From positions 372,001 to 436,000 of the forward strand of contig CAJQMR010000002.1 of the NCBI GenBank assembly GCA_905479495.1: 64,000 bases of DNA, given 5' to 3'. Of this stretch, positions 10,501-19,830 are shown one piece after another (position 1 is the first letter of the stretch; each line of letters begins with the position of its first letter). The translations under genes were made by a program, and so were the position numbers. This DNA comes from an uncultured Anaerolineae bacterium (GTDB lineage Bacteria; Chloroflexota; Anaerolineae; Promineifilales; Promineifilaceae). Under the pieces are notes generated by a model that was not told the DNA's origin, did not search any database, and saw only the letters and a list, made by a program, of their open reading frames with translations.

Positions 10501-12220
10501 GCAGGGGGCCAAGCCGGGTGAAGGCGGTCAACTGCCAGGCCCTAAAGTGTATCCCTGGATTGCCCGCGTGCGCCATTCCACCCCCGGCGTGGGGCTGATT
10601 TCCCCACCGCCGCACCACGACATCTACTCCATTGAAGATTTAGCACAGCTCATTTTTGATCTGAAAAATGCTAATCCCAAAGCACGCATTAACGTGAAGC
10701 TCGTCTCCGAAGTGGGCGTTGGCACGATTGCTGCCGGTGTGGCCAAGGGTCATGCTGATGTCATTCTCATCAGCGGGCACGATGGCGGCACCGGCGCATC
10801 ACCGCAAACCAGCATCAAACACGCGGGGCTGCCCTGGGAGCTGGGCGTGGCTGAAACGCACCAGACGCTGCTGCTCAACGGCTTGCGCAATCGCGTGGTG
10901 GTGGAAACAGACGGCCAGCTCAAAACCGGCCGCGATGTGATCATGGCGGCGCTGCTGGGCGCGGAAGAGTACGGTTTTGCCACCGCGCCGCTGGTGACGC
11001 TGGGCTGCATCATGATGCGGGTGTGCCACATCAACACCTGCCCGGTGGGCATCGCCACGCAAAATCCGGAGCTGCGCAAACATTTTGCGGGCGATCCGCA
11101 GCATGTGGTGAACTTTATGCAGTTTATTGCTCAGGACATGCGCGAAATTATGGCCGAGCTGGGTTTCCGCACCATCGACGAGATGGTGGGCCGCACCGAC
11201 CGACTGGAAGCAGGCGAAGCGATTGCGCATTGGAAATTGCAGGGGATTGATTTGACGCCGATGCTGTACCGTCCCAATGAAGCCGAGAACGTGGGGCATT
11301 TGCTGCCAAACGGCAGTAAACAAGCGCAACAACACGGCCTGGAAGAAACCCTTGACACTCAAACCCTGCTCGACTACTGCCGTCCGGCCATCGAAAAAGG
11401 TGAGCGGGTGACGGGCGAATTTGCCATTGGCAATGAAAACCGCACCGTGGGCACAATGCTGGGTAGTGAAATCACGCGTCGCCACGGCATGTTTGGCCTG
11501 GCTGAAGATACCATTCAGCTCAAGTTTAACGGTTCGGCGGGGCAAAGCTTTGGTGCATTTATTCCGCAAGGGCTAACGCTAACGCTGGCGGGTGACGCCA
11601 ACGATTACGTGGGCAAGGGATTGTCCGGCGGCAAGCTGGTTGTCTATCCGCCAGAGGAAGCGACCTTTGTGGCCGAGCAGAACATCATCATTGGCAATGT
11701 GGCGCTGTATGGGGCCACGGGCGGCACAGCTTACATTCGCGGCATGGCGGGCGAGCGCTTCGGCGTGCGGAATTCGGGGGCAACGGCCGTTGTCGAAGGC
11801 GTGGGTGATCATGGCTGCGAATACATGACCGGTGGCCGCGTCGTCGTCTTGGGCCGCACGGGGCGCAACTTTGCCGCCGGGATGTCTGGCGGGGTGGCGT
11901 ATGTGTTGGATTGGGACGGCCGTTTCCACGAACGATGTAATCGAGAAATGGTCGATCTGGAGCAGGTAAGCAGCCTGGATGATATAGACGAACTGGAAAC
12001 GATGATTTTTGCCCACATGCAGGCCACGCACAGCGACCTGGCCTGGAAGATTTTGTGCATGTGGGACAACGTGGTGCGCCACTTTGTGAAGGTGATGCCG
12101 CGTGACTACAAGCTGATGCTGCAAGCGTTTAATCAAGTGCGCCACAGCAGTGACCTGACGGGTGATGCGTTGGCAATGGAAGCGTTCCAGGTGCGGCAAC
12201 GGCAGCTGGTGAAGATGTAA
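7538..12220 (+). CDS. gltB: Glutamate synthase large subunit
   Basis: Transfers the glutamine amide group to 2-oxoglutarate, giving two glutamates. It starts after AGGAGAGGAAATT. A 41-residue propeptide precedes the N-terminal nucleophile Cys42 (ACGMGF), which is exposed after cleavage. The class II amidotransferase domain spans about residues 42-450. A central domain and the FMN-binding synthase domain (about 870-1240, with [13 protein letters not shown] and [11 protein letters not shown]) follow. The 3Fe-4S cysteines lie in [15 protein letters not shown], and a C-terminal GXGXG beta-helix (about 1290-1510) completes the full 1560-residue length. GltD directly downstream indicates the NAD(P)H-dependent type. 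Several ACGGCCGT octamers are embedded in frame. Confidence 0.97.
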   Translation: MKKVQATVETGKVDLTEADQRRHVGFPQKQGMYDPQFERDACGMGFVVNVQGRPSHDIIQQALTVLCRLTHRGAQGAEANTGDGAGIMLQIPHQFFQQQTEQLGFSLPELGEYGVGMLFLPHDDALRQRCQQALARIIAEEGQQLLGWRTVPTCNKDLGETAVSGEPFIRQLFIQKQYLTQTDALAWERKLFIIRRRAEKEITPLVGDDTFYIPSLSGRTIVYKGMLLSEQLEDYYPDLNDPALETALALVHSRFSTNTFPSWKRAHPYRTVIHNGEINTIRGNVNWLKAREALFASPLFEDELDKVLPIVDEDGSDTGMLDNALEFMVLSGRSLPHAVMMMIPEPWDKHAHMSPEKRAFYEYHSHLMEPWDGPAAIGFSDGMVVGAVLDRNGLRPSRYVVTKDGLVVMASEVGVLEIDPANVAYKGRLEPGRMLLVDTSLGRLVGDEELKKQIATERPYQQWLAENRIKLIDIPSVANLEQSETAVHLHTEDAVLQHQKAFGYTFEDLRMIIAPMARDGKEALGSMGDDTPLAVLSDKPQPLYSYFKQLFAQVTNPPLDAIREELVTSTETLLGSEGNLLDPQAASCRQISLPHPILKDEELARLKHLEQDDFKPATLSITYEVEQGGDGLEAAMDRLFREADDAISHGANLLILSDLGLSQNCAGIPALLATAGLHHHLIRQGTRTQVSLIVESGEPREVHHFAVLLGYGADAINPYLAYATLRDLIRKQLLTDVPYHEAEKKFIKAVVTGVVKILSKMGISTVQSYRGAQIFEALGLHSELVAKYFTGTPSRIQGSDIHLVAKEVQMRHEQAFPKRPSGSSALPAGGKYQYREEGEYHLFNPDTVHRLQHAVRTNDYETYKKYAADVNDRSHQFATLRGLLKLKKANQPVPLDEVESVESICRRFKTGAMSYGSISKEAHEALAIAMNRIGGKSNTGEGGEDPARYIPDKNGDSRNSAIKQVASGRFGVTSQYLTEAQEIQIKMAQGAKPGEGGQLPGPKVYPWIARVRHSTPGVGLISPPPHHDIYSIEDLAQLIFDLKNANPKARINVKLVSEVGVGTIAAGVAKGHADVILISGHDGGTGASPQTSIKHAGLPWELGVAETHQTLLLNGLRNRVVVETDGQLKTGRDVIMAALLGAEEYGFATAPLVTLGCIMMRVCHINTCPVGIATQNPELRKHFAGDPQHVVNFMQFIAQDMREIMAELGFRTIDEMVGRTDRLEAGEAIAHWKLQGIDLTPMLYRPNEAENVGHLLPNGSKQAQQHGLEETLDTQTLLDYCRPAIEKGERVTGEFAIGNENRTVGTMLGSEITRRHGMFGLAEDTIQLKFNGSAGQSFGAFIPQGLTLTLAGDANDYVGKGLSGGKLVVYPPEEATFVAEQNIIIGNVALYGATGGTAYIRGMAGERFGVRNSGATAVVEGVGDHGCEYMTGGRVVVLGRTGRNFAAGMSGGVAYVLDWDGRFHERCNREMVDLEQVSSLDDIDELETMIFAHMQATHSDLAWKILCMWDNVVRHFVKVMPRDYKLMLQAFNQVRHSSDLTGDALAMEAFQVRQRQLVKM

Positions 12221-12300
12221 TTGGAGACTGGAGATTGGAGATTGGAGATTAGCTGCGGCAAAATCTCCAATCTCTAATCTCCGATCTCCTCCTTTCAGAG
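12221..12300. repeat. GGAGATT hairpin repeat between gltB and gltD
   Basis: Tandem GGAGATTGGAGATT text is followed by its inverse (ATCTCCAATCTCTAATCTCC), forming a long hairpin just before the gltD ribosome binding site GAGGGGGAAAC. The same repeat lies inside gltD at 13146-13222. In this position the hairpin could adjust the gltB to gltD expression ratio. Confidence 0.8.
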
Positions 12301-12308
12301 GGGGAAAC

Positions 12309-13838
12309 ATGGCCAAGCCAACAGGATTTTTAGAATTTAAACGAGAGGCGGCGGGGGAACGGCCGTTCACCGAGCGCATTCACGATTGGGAACCGATCCA
12401 CCTGCATTTGCCAGAGGAGCGGCTAAACCAGCAGGCGGCGCGCTGCATGGATTGCGGCATTCCCTTTTGCCACAAGGGCAACATTCTCAACGGGATGACC
12501 TCTGGTTGTCCCATCAACAACCTCATCCCGGAGTGGAACGATTTAGTGTATCGGGGCCTGTGGCGCGAGGCGTACGAGCGGCTCAGCCGCACCAACAACT
12601 TCCCCGAGTTCACCGGGCTGGTCTGCCCCGCGCCGTGTGAAGCCGCTTGCACCTTGGGCATTCACGATCCGGCGGTGACGATTAAGCAAATCGAGTATGC
12701 CATCATCGAGCGGGCTTACGAAGAAGGCTGGGTGCGACCCAACACGCCGTCGCACCGCAGCGGCAAAACCGTGGCGGTGATTGGCTCGGGTCCGTCCGGG
12801 CTGGCCGCCGCCGATGAACTGAACAAGGCCGGGCACAGCGTCACCGTCTTTGAGCGGGCCGACCGCATTGGCGGCTTGCTGATGTACGGTATCCCCAACA
12901 TGAAGCTGGACAAAAAGCTGGTGCAGCGCCGCATTGATTTGCTGGCCGAGGCGGGCATCCAGTTTGTAACCAATACTGAGGTAGGAAAAGATGTTACGGC
13001 CGTTGACCTCCAAAATCAATTCGACGCCGTGGTGCTTTGCACTGGAGCCACCCAACCCAACAACTTGCCCATCCCTGGGCGGGAGCTGAACGGCATCCAC
13101 TTTGCTATGGAATTTTTGCACGGCAATACGAAGGCGCTTCTAGATGGGGAAATGGAGATTGGAGATTGGAGATTAGAGATTAGCAGCCCCAATCTCCAAT
13201 CTCCAATCAACCAATCTCCTCCTATTCTTGCCACCGGCAAAGACGTCATCGTCATCGGCGGGGGCGACACGGGGACTGACTGTGTTGCCACCTCGCTGCG
13301 GCACGGCTGCGACAGCCTGGTGCAGTTTGAGATTATGGCCCAGCCGCCGCTGGAGCGCGCCGCCAATAATCCCTGGCCGCAGTGGCCGCGCATTTACAAG
13401 ATGGATTATGGGCAGGAAGAGGCTGCGGCCGTTTTTGGTGAAGATCCGCGTGAATATGGCATCATGACCAAGCGGTTCATCGGCGACGAGCAGGGCAACT
13501 TGCAGGCGCTGGAAACGGTCAACGTGCGCTGGCTCCCAGCGGAAAACGGCGGTCGGCCCCAATTAGAAGAGATTCCCGGCACGGAGCAAACCTGGGCGGC
13601 GCAGCTGGTGTTGCTGGCGCTGGGCTTCCGTGGGCCTGAGCAAACGCTGGCGCAGCAGTTTGGCGTGGCAACTGGCCCTCGGACGAACATTGCAGCGGAA
13701 TACGGCCGTTATGCGACAAATGTGCCTGGTGTTTTTGCAGCGGGTGATGCTAGACGGGGGCAGAGCTTAGTTGTGTGGGCGATAAATGAGGGGCGGGGTG
13801 TGGGAACGGCCGTTGATGGTTACTTGATGGCTGAATAG
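12309..13838 (+). CDS. gltD: Glutamate synthase small subunit
   Basis: This flavoprotein passes electrons from NAD(P)H to GltB through FAD and 4Fe-4S clusters. The N-terminal cysteines lie in [18 protein letters not shown] and [12 protein letters not shown]. The FAD Rossmann motif is [17 protein letters not shown] (about 155-171) and the NADPH motif is [13 protein letters not shown] (about 312-324). Residues about 281-305 (ending [11 protein letters not shown]) have no counterpart in ordinary GltD. They are encoded exactly by an inserted GGAGATT hairpin repeat, kept in frame in the loop before the NADPH domain. The 3' end is the source of relic copies further along the window. Confidence 0.96.
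   Translation: MAKPTGFLEFKREAAGERPFTERIHDWEPIHLHLPEERLNQQAARCMDCGIPFCHKGNILNGMTSGCPINNLIPEWNDLVYRGLWREAYERLSRTNNFPEFTGLVCPAPCEAACTLGIHDPAVTIKQIEYAIIERAYEEGWVRPNTPSHRSGKTVAVIGSGPSGLAAADELNKAGHSVTVFERADRIGGLLMYGIPNMKLDKKLVQRRIDLLAEAGIQFVTNTEVGKDVTAVDLQNQFDAVVLCTGATQPNNLPIPGRELNGIHFAMEFLHGNTKALLDGEMEIGDWRLEISSPNLQSPINQSPPILATGKDVIVIGGGDTGTDCVATSLRHGCDSLVQFEIMAQPPLERAANNPWPQWPRIYKMDYGQEEAAAVFGEDPREYGIMTKRFIGDEQGNLQALETVNVRWLPAENGGRPQLEEIPGTEQTWAAQLVLLALGFRGPEQTLAQQFGVATGPRTNIAAEYGRYATNVPGVFAAGDARRGQSLVVWAINEGRGVGTAVDGYLMAE
13146..13222. repeat. GGAGATT hairpin repeat inside gltD
   Basis: GGAGATTGGAGATTGGAGAT is followed by its inverse (CCAATCTCCAATCTCCAATC), the same family as at 12221-12300, but here within the coding frame. 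Translation reads straight through as about 25 extra residues (GDWRLEI...NLQSPINQ). All stop codons are avoided in the used frame. Confidence 0.85.
13741..13815 (+). repeat. gltD 3'-end segment repeated downstream
   Basis: The part of gltD coding for [24 protein letters not shown] is echoed at 19392, 19764 and 20546, always on the same strand. Between 13770-13814 and 19786-19830, 43 of 45 bases match. The differences include a synonymous Arg codon change. Such repeats are what repeated integration at a gene's 3' end would leave, but no integrase is seen. Confidence 0.75.
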
Positions 13839-13929
13839 CTCCACTGTATAGGGTAGGCAAATTTTCGACTAGGGTCAGTGCTTTTATTGCACAATATAAC
13901 ACCATCTTCGAATTGCTTGATTATTTGAA

Positions 13930-15063
13930 TTATGAGCGCTGTAAAATCAAATCGACTTCTCCTGGTTTAGGAGCAAAATCACCAAATAAAGTCGTCTGGG
14001 TTTTCTTTTCAAAAGGGCGTACAGTTTCATACATTTCCCATTCACCCATTGGAAAATGTCTTTTTAGTACCTTCCGAGTTGTATTGAGAGTAAACTCACG
14101 AGCTCCAGTACGAACATAAATTGTAGCTTGCTCTGCCATCAATTTAGCTGAATGCTCAAATACAGTGTCAAGAAGCTGCTCGTAGTGGTTCTTGGAGCTA
14201 AATCTCCCCCGATTTTCATCTTCTTTCTTTGTTGGCCTAGATTCACCACCTAACATCCAGAGGCGAAGCCACTGATCGTAATGGTAATGAGTAATATCGT
14301 AGTATGGGGGAGAAGTTAGTAATAAGGAAAAAGGTTCTTGTTCCCCTGCCGTGACTTTCTGAGCAACTATTTCTAAATGTTGCATACTATCCCCTAAAAT
14401 CACATTGCAATCATTGGTTTGAGGTATTCCTTTCTTATACCTCCAGTTAATTTTTTTCTGGATAAATTCAACAGGATCATGGTTTGGCGGTGTTTTATTA
14501 TGGTCTTTCCACCAACGGATTGAATAATCTGGAGCCATTGCCTTTGATTGACGCATCTGATTAGAAAGGCCACTGCCTTCTTTAGCATGAAGGTCTATTA
14601 GAATGAATGCCATTAAGGTTGCATCTACTTCATCTTCACGCCAATTTAAATCATTACGTGCCGTCAGAAGAAAAGATAAAATTCTGGGAGAGTAACAATG
14701 CTCAAAAAATTCTGGCAAAACACGGCGTGAGCGTTCACCAAACCAACGCGAACGATGGATTAGTTCCTTCAACCGACTTTCCACATCGCTTTTTGATGCG
14801 GTGTGTAATTTTGCTTGACCATATACCCAACCAACAGGATGAATTTCTAGACCCAGTCCATATCGTTCTTGAGTAGCCGCAGCATATATACTGGAATACC
14901 GTCCTGCAAACGGATCAAGAATCCAATCCCCCTTCTGAGAATGTCGTTCCACAACATCAAAAGCAAATTCGATAGGGAACATTGCATAATACGGGCCAAC
15001 GGCCGACCATCTACCAGTCGCATTCTGATAAGATCGTTTGAAGTGACCATCAACTTTTATCAT
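13930..15063 (-). CDS. DNA methyltransferase (N4/N6 amino type)
   Basis: A predicted SAM-dependent DNA methylase that would mark self DNA. The SAM-binding motif I is ILDPFAGRYSSIYAAATQ (residues 48-65) and the catalytic motif IV is SPPY (251-254). The order is I then IV, unlike the beta class in which IV comes first. At 377 residues it has room for a target-recognition part between them (about 90-240). It begins 3 bases after the NurA-like gene, at the end of an AT-rich four-gene operon with the HerA-like and HEPN-like genes. The methylated base and site cannot be told from sequence. Confidence 0.85.
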   Translation of the reverse strand: MIKVDGHFKRSYQNATGRWSAVGPYYAMFPIEFAFDVVERHSQKGDWILDPFAGRYSSIYAAATQERYGLGLEIHPVGWVYGQAKLHTASKSDVESRLKELIHRSRWFGERSRRVLPEFFEHCYSPRILSFLLTARNDLNWREDEVDATLMAFILIDLHAKEGSGLSNQMRQSKAMAPDYSIRWWKDHNKTPPNHDPVEFIQKKINWRYKKGIPQTNDCNVILGDSMQHLEIVAQKVTAGEQEPFSLLLTSPPYYDITHYHYDQWLRLWMLGGESRPTKKEDENRGRFSSKNHYEQLLDTVFEHSAKLMAEQATIYVRTGAREFTLNTTRKVLKRHFPMGEWEMYETVRPFEKKTQTTLFGDFAPKPGEVDLILQRS

Positions 15064-15065
15064 GG

Positions 15066-16448
15066 TTACATTTTCCGCATAAGTTCCCGCGCCATTTTTT
15101 CTAAAACACGTTTACCTAGATTAAGCGGTATAGAAGCTTCTGCATGAGCGGTAATAATTGGTGATAATGAATTCGGATGCTGAACAGATACAAGTTGATC
15201 GAGCAATGCCATTGCATCAGCCAACCGAGGAAACTGTGAAGACTTTGCTTGTGTTAAATCTTCGTGCGTCTCATTAAGAAAAGGCAGTGTAGCTACCAAC
15301 AATGCCCCTGATTGAGTCTTGTAAAAGAATTTTCTACCAAAATATGTTTGGCGTCCATACGGCCGTTTACTTTCTGAATAAACAATATTGCGTTTGATAT
15401 AGTCATCCGTCAATAAATACGCAGTTTGTACAGGTATGAAATTACGTTTTTCTTCTGGGACGAAATAATCTATCTGAATTAGATGATTAACAAAAGCCCC
15501 CCCTTTTTCAATTCCGAGAATTAATATGTCTTGTCCGTCAGTAAACGACTTTGCTTTTTCGTTCAAACGACGTAATTCTAATTTGATCGCATGACTAAGC
15601 CATGCTGGATGTCCAAAAACGGCTAGTGGCCCATCAACAATAATGGCTAAACTCCTCAAAATTGCCAGCCATTCTTTCTCTTCCAAGCTACGGAGAATGT
15701 GAATAATCCATAATCGTTCTAAAATCTGCATGATTTCAGTGAACACAGCACGATTAGTGCTATCTGGATGCATTCCTTCATGTACACGCAAAGCATCGGT
15801 TGAATATAGAGGCCGTCCATACACGCAACGACAAAAATAAGCACCTTTTTGGTTACGAAATTGCTGCTTATTATCTACACAATTATTGTCGTATAGGCCA
15901 TAGTAAGGGCATCTCTGCGTATCTTCATCTATGTCAGGTTTGAGAGCCAACAAAGCTTCATATGTGTCCAGAAGCGATTCCCCATCTTCGAAAATGCGAA
16001 CGCTTGCCATGAGCTCATACAAAACTTTACGAAGCGAGCTTTTCGCAGAAATTTCTGCATCAACTACAACGTTGCATCCCGGAAACGCGCTATCTATGGA
16101 TTCTGGACTTTGGGTTTTGCGAAATTCAACCGGATTGACAGGTCGCTGTTCATCTAGTTTTCTTGCTTTTGCTAAGTCAATAAATACCGAAGCAACAGTC
16201 ACGTATCCCATTTCTGAGCCGGGATAGCCTGTCTCTACTTCAACAGGTACTGTGCTACCATCAATTGCAATTACAACAGATGGCTCATACTTACTCGGTT
16301 CAATTGAAGCACGTTCAATCTTTGGTAAATGCGTTACCGATTGTTTGTTGTCGCGTACTTTAGAACGCCCAAGCAATGTTTTGATCCGTTCTGTGTTGGC
16401 TACGCGCCGTAGAGGTTCATATCCTGCAAACTCACCTTCATACGGCAT
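15066..16448 (-). CDS. NurA-like nuclease
   Basis: A predicted single- and double-strand DNA nuclease that works with HerA. The NurA signature aspartates appear as AIDGS (Asp63) and IIVDGPL (Asp272), with the late EKGGAFVNHLIQIDYF segment. An insert holds four cysteines (180, 190, 206, 208), suggesting a zinc site. At 460 residues it is longer than typical archaeal NurA (about 330-400). The ATG at 16448 follows AGGAG and overlaps the end of the HerA-like gene by 11 bases, so the two are translationally coupled. HerA-NurA pairs do DNA end resection in archaea and occur in some bacteria. The methylase and HEPN neighbours point to defence, which is inference. Confidence 0.8.
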   Translation of the reverse strand: MPYEGEFAGYEPLRRVANTERIKTLLGRSKVRDNKQSVTHLPKIERASIEPSKYEPSVVIAIDGSTVPVEVETGYPGSEMGYVTVASVFIDLAKARKLDEQRPVNPVEFRKTQSPESIDSAFPGCNVVVDAEISAKSSLRKVLYELMASVRIFEDGESLLDTYEALLALKPDIDEDTQRCPYYGLYDNNCVDNKQQFRNQKGAYFCRCVYGRPLYSTDALRVHEGMHPDSTNRAVFTEIMQILERLWIIHILRSLEEKEWLAILRSLAIIVDGPLAVFGHPAWLSHAIKLELRRLNEKAKSFTDGQDILILGIEKGGAFVNHLIQIDYFVPEEKRNFIPVQTAYLLTDDYIKRNIVYSESKRPYGRQTYFGRKFFYKTQSGALLVATLPFLNETHEDLTQAKSSQFPRLADAMALLDQLVSVQHPNSLSPIITAHAEASIPLNLGKRVLEKMARELMRKM

Positions 16449-18615
16449 CGGTTGAAACTCCTAGCTCAAATTTCTTGACCTGTACAGGAACAACAAACAA
16501 GTTGCTTAATGTTTTTACGCGCAAAAATCCCCTATCCTGGGCGCGTAAAATTGAATCTTCAAAATCAGCAAAGTCGTAATATTTGCGAAGCTCTCTCGTT
16601 TCATCAGTATTGTTGAGATGCCCGATAAACCAATTGGCCGTATTTTTGAGGATGTTCCGCTGAATACTACTAACTTCTTGGGTTATGTACACCATACCAA
16701 TATGATACTTAGCACCTTCTTTTGCTGTCCGTACCCAAATGCCCTTAGTATCTGTTTCTGTGCCAGCAGGCAATAAATTATGCGCTTCTTCAACATAGAC
16801 AAGGATGTGGGGCGGAACTTGGCCATCACGGAACAATCCTTGATTTTCACTAAAAATACGTTGCATAATACGTTTTGCAGCAGCCTCATTTACATCTGGG
16901 TTGCCACTTGATTGATCTACAATGACTAATTTTCCACTTTTTAAATCATCGTATATGTCTTGTGCAAAGTCCGAATCTGTTTTGTCCGTATGTTGGTTTC
17001 GTACTTCACCTATCACGTTTGCCCCTTTCCGGTAAGTGAACATTTCTAAGATACGAATCAAATCGCCGTCTGCCCAACTTTCACCCGAAGATGATGTTTT
17101 AATATAATTTTGATCGAATTGCTCATATTTATCTGTTCCAATGAAGTAAAATAGACCTTCCGCCGCAGTAGCAAGTGCTGCCCATGTAACTGAGCTTCTC
17201 CCTAACACTGTTGCCGCACGATGAATTTGAGACTGCTTTGTAGAATCCTTTTTCTGTAACTGTACTTTTTCCATTATTCCAAGGATTTCCTTGCTGAATA
17301 ATGGAGTGCCTTGAAACCATAATGTGGGTGCTAGCGAAGTTGGGACATCAAAGCCAGCCTTGTTAAGCAATGCCCGATAGAATAAAAGCCGTCTCTGGTA
17401 GCGAATTAACGCACCTTTGTACTGTTTCTCTTCATAATCTTGCTCTCGTGGTGGTTCGAGACCTACTTGTCTAAAATTCTGAATATATTTTGCTGTGTCT
17501 CGTTCTAATAGTGTATCAATGATGTCTTTGCCAACTTGGAGCATAGCAGTGTCATAAAAATTGATAAGCATTAACCGTCTATTTGGATCATTGGGATGAC
17601 GTGTGATTCCATAAGTAACAACATCTTTATCATTACCACTTGGATTGGTTTGCCATACATTCTTTATGGCTGATGGATTGCTTTCCTTATTCTCATCCTG
17701 TACGTTCTCATTGGCATATTCTCCATTCGGATCGAACACAACTTGACCAATACGTAGTGGTTCAATTGCCGCAAATCGTAAATCAAAGACTGATTCCATC
17801 ATTACTTTTGTGGTATTTGATTTCCCAGTACGTGTCATGCCAAATAATGCTGTTTTCTGATCAAGTAAATCAGCGGGGCTGATATTTACACTCACATCAG
17901 CCACCCCTTGAAAAGCGCGGTTTGTGGATGCGTAACGAACTTCGCCAATTGTCACTTGGGCATCATTAAGTAAGTCAGGGCGAGATTTATCACGAAAATT
18001 CACAATCGCCTCTAATGCTTCAGCATTTGGCTTGAAAACAGTTAAACCCCGATTTGGGTAGTAGTTGGATATGTCGCTACCAAAACGCATGACAGGGATC
18101 CGCTCTTCCAGATCGTCACTGTCTGGTTTTCCTTGTAAATAAAATGTCCCAATCACTCGGCACCGCACTCCGGCAAATGAAAGGAGATGGTGCGTATTCT
18201 GATCCATCGCTTTCTCACTATCCCAATGGGAATTCACATCACCACTCACTCGTTGAGCAGTTTCTACTCGAACTCGTAAGGCTTCGAGGTCATTTGGCAA
18301 TGGGGCAGCATCCATTACTCGCAAGAGAATCATTGAAGCATCTTCTTGAGTATAATCAAACTGATCGGGGTCTTGGTCTGATGAAATGCGAGTTGCAAGT
18401 AGAAAGCTGAGACTTGGAATTCCACCAACCTGTTTTCTCTGAAAATCGTGAATAACAACAAGTGCAGATTCGTAACCAAGTGAAAATACATCTCCAACAT
18501 ATTGCTCATGCTGGATTAAATTAAGAAATGTTTTCTTTGCAGATATTTCAGCGCGCTTGAATTTTTCTTCTTGTTCTTTGTCATTTAATCTTTCAAGCAG
18601 ATCTACTGTCTTCAT
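16438..18615 (-). CDS. herA: HerA-like DNA-pumping ATPase
   Basis: A predicted hexameric FtsK/HerA-family translocase that feeds DNA to the NurA-like nuclease. The N-terminal region (about 1-250) has a HerA barrel-like part near VSVNISPADLL. Walker A is GMTRTGKSNTTK (259-270), Walker B is ILVYVEEAH (604-612), and the sensor-like TQE lies at 642-644. At 725 residues it is longer than archaeal HerA (about 500), with an extended N-terminus. It starts after AGGGAATAATTC. Base composition is AT-rich (lines I counted gave 35-45% G+C) compared with gltB (53-70%). It lies in the HEPN, HerA, NurA, methylase operon. Confidence 0.88.
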   Translation of the reverse strand: MKTVDLLERLNDKEQEEKFKRAEISAKKTFLNLIQHEQYVGDVFSLGYESALVVIHDFQRKQVGGIPSLSFLLATRISSDQDPDQFDYTQEDASMILLRVMDAAPLPNDLEALRVRVETAQRVSGDVNSHWDSEKAMDQNTHHLLSFAGVRCRVIGTFYLQGKPDSDDLEERIPVMRFGSDISNYYPNRGLTVFKPNAEALEAIVNFRDKSRPDLLNDAQVTIGEVRYASTNRAFQGVADVSVNISPADLLDQKTALFGMTRTGKSNTTKVMMESVFDLRFAAIEPLRIGQVVFDPNGEYANENVQDENKESNPSAIKNVWQTNPSGNDKDVVTYGITRHPNDPNRRLMLINFYDTAMLQVGKDIIDTLLERDTAKYIQNFRQVGLEPPREQDYEEKQYKGALIRYQRRLLFYRALLNKAGFDVPTSLAPTLWFQGTPLFSKEILGIMEKVQLQKKDSTKQSQIHRAATVLGRSSVTWAALATAAEGLFYFIGTDKYEQFDQNYIKTSSSGESWADGDLIRILEMFTYRKGANVIGEVRNQHTDKTDSDFAQDIYDDLKSGKLVIVDQSSGNPDVNEAAAKRIMQRIFSENQGLFRDGQVPPHILVYVEEAHNLLPAGTETDTKGIWVRTAKEGAKYHIGMVYITQEVSSIQRNILKNTANWFIGHLNNTDETRELRKYYDFADFEDSILRAQDRGFLRVKTLSNLFVVPVQVKKFELGVSTDAV

Positions 18616-18657
18616 GAATTATTCCCTTTAATTGGCTATTTTCGATTGCAAATCATT

Positions 18658-19215
18658 TTAGTTAACAGCATGGTTGGCGTTTAATACGAGGGTGTTAAAA
18701 AAAAACAATATTAACTGATTAAACCATGAGCATGTTTCTTTACAAGTGGCTATTTCATCATCCGAGACTTCAAAATCTTCTGGTATTTTAGGATGTGTGA
18801 TACGGTTTCTTATTGCTTGAGCTTCAAGGAAATTGCTCCATGCAACTGTACCAACTCCTAAATCAAAGCTTGTGTCCAAAAATTTCCCTAACACGCTAAA
18901 TGTAAATCTAAAATTGTCTGGGAGTTTGAGATATTTTGTTTGTTCTTTAGGTTGACCATTGCTTTTGAGATTGTATGTTTTGTCTGACAATAATGCGTAT
19001 TCTGCTGCAGATAATGTTCTAATTTGACCTTCTGGCACTGGTGTGTGCAATACTGTTTGTTTCAAGACCCATATCGATCCCTCAATCATCGCAAATAAGC
19101 TTCTAATATATGCTCTTCGCGTAAATTGATTGTCTTCTTTTTCCAAAGCTTCTTCTGCCCATTGTGCATCTTCAAGCATTGGCATTAGATTGTTCTTGAT
19201 ATCACTCAATTTCAT
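18658..19215 (-). CDS. HEPN-like protein, first gene of the HerA-NurA operon
   Basis: A mostly helical 185-residue protein with the motif RNRITH (Arg136 to His141), which fits the RX4H signature of HEPN RNases. It is followed by an acidic segment and a conserved-looking C-terminal helix. HEPN proteins are common RNA-cutting effectors in antiviral and toxin systems. The gene leads the operon, 42 bases before the HerA-like gene and on the same strand, in the same AT-rich DNA. The motif is short, so the family call is moderate. It could instead be a non-catalytic HEPN-fold adaptor. Confidence 0.6.
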   Translation of the reverse strand: MKLSDIKNNLMPMLEDAQWAEEALEKEDNQFTRRAYIRSLFAMIEGSIWVLKQTVLHTPVPEGQIRTLSAAEYALLSDKTYNLKSNGQPKEQTKYLKLPDNFRFTFSVLGKFLDTSFDLGVGTVAWSNFLEAQAIRNRITHPKIPEDFEVSDDEIATCKETCSWFNQLILFFFNTLVLNANHAVN

Positions 19216-19391
19216 GATTGCTTTTGATACCTAACATATTGTGTGATGTTTAGTCTATGAGAATAAAAAGAATAATGATGCATAGCCACAATTCAAATAT
19301 TCAATTCTGAGAAAAGTTGGTAGTTACTGGCCGCCAAACTCACTTGCATTTGCCGCAACATCATAGCAAATCAAAACTTTCGTGGCAAGGT

Positions 19392-19422
19392 GCAGGCGAT
19401 GCCCGGCGCGGGCAAAGTTTGG
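19392..19422 (+). repeat. gltD 3'-end relic 1
   Basis: GCAGGCGATGCCCGGCGCGG and the next bases would code for [10 protein letters not shown], the GltD C-terminal motif, before hitting a stop. It is followed 18 bases later by a REP palindrome. The 175 bases before it, up to the HEPN-like gene, hold nothing recognised. Confidence 0.65.
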
Positions 19423-19439
19423 AGGTGTAGGTTGAGGCA

Positions 19440-19462
19440 GGGGCGACTCGTCGGGTCGCCCC
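19440..19462. repeat. REP palindrome 1
   Basis: GGGGCGAC, a 7-base centre and GTCGCCCC. It is one of three related palindromes flanking the transposase remnant and the gltD relics. Confidence 0.75.
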
Positions 19463-19492
19463 TACCGGCGGATTTTGTTGGCATACGGCCGT

Positions 19493-19720
19493 TTATTTCC
19501 CGCCCGCCAAAAAATAATCATCATCTGTCCAGTTGGCGGGGTTGTTGTGGATGTATTGTTGTACGGCCGTTAAATGGCGCTCGTTGCGGATGATTTGTTC
19601 ATAATAATTGCGCTGCCAGAGGGGTCGGTCGTCGCTGCCCGGAAAGCGCCGAAATCGTTTGGTCACCTTTGATTTGAATTGGCCTACAATGGCCCCCAAT
19701 GATCCTTTTGGCAATGTCGT
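19493..19720 (-). pseudogene. REP-associated tyrosine transposase (RAYT) C-terminal fragment
   Basis: The frame codes for about 75 residues matching the end of RAYT/Y1 transposases: GAIVGQFKSKVTKRF, then PLWQRNYYEQIIRN and YIHNNPANW. The N-terminal half with the HUH histidines is missing. Upstream the frame runs into a REP palindrome and a gltD relic in antisense, so the gene is truncated and presumably dead. RAYTs are the enzymes thought to spread REP sequences, and three REPs lie nearby. Confidence 0.8.
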
Positions 19721-19746
19721 AGGGGCGACCCGCCGGGTCGCCCTTA
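19719..19746. repeat. REP palindrome 2
   Basis: GTAGGGGCGACCC, CGCC centre and GGGTCGCCCTTAC lie directly beside the truncated transposase and 18 bases before gltD relic 2. Confidence 0.8.
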
Positions 19747-19763
19747 CATGGGTAGATGTTGAT

Positions 19764-19830
19764 GATGCCCAGCGGGCAAAGTTTGGTTGTGTGGGCGATA
19801 AATGAGGGGAGAGGTGTGGGAACGGCCGTT
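19764..19830 (+). repeat. gltD 3'-end relic 2
   Basis: This is the best relic. Its last 45 bases match gltD 13770-13814 at 43 positions and would code for [16 protein letters not shown] 2-base deletion breaks the frame in the earlier part. Similarity stops exactly at AACGGCCGTT, where the hepT stop codon begins on the other strand. Confidence 0.8.

Noticed and set aside
12221..12300. CRISPR array
   Set aside because: The repeats are mirrored short-period text without regular repeat-spacer units; no cas gene is near. No CRISPR was found in the window.
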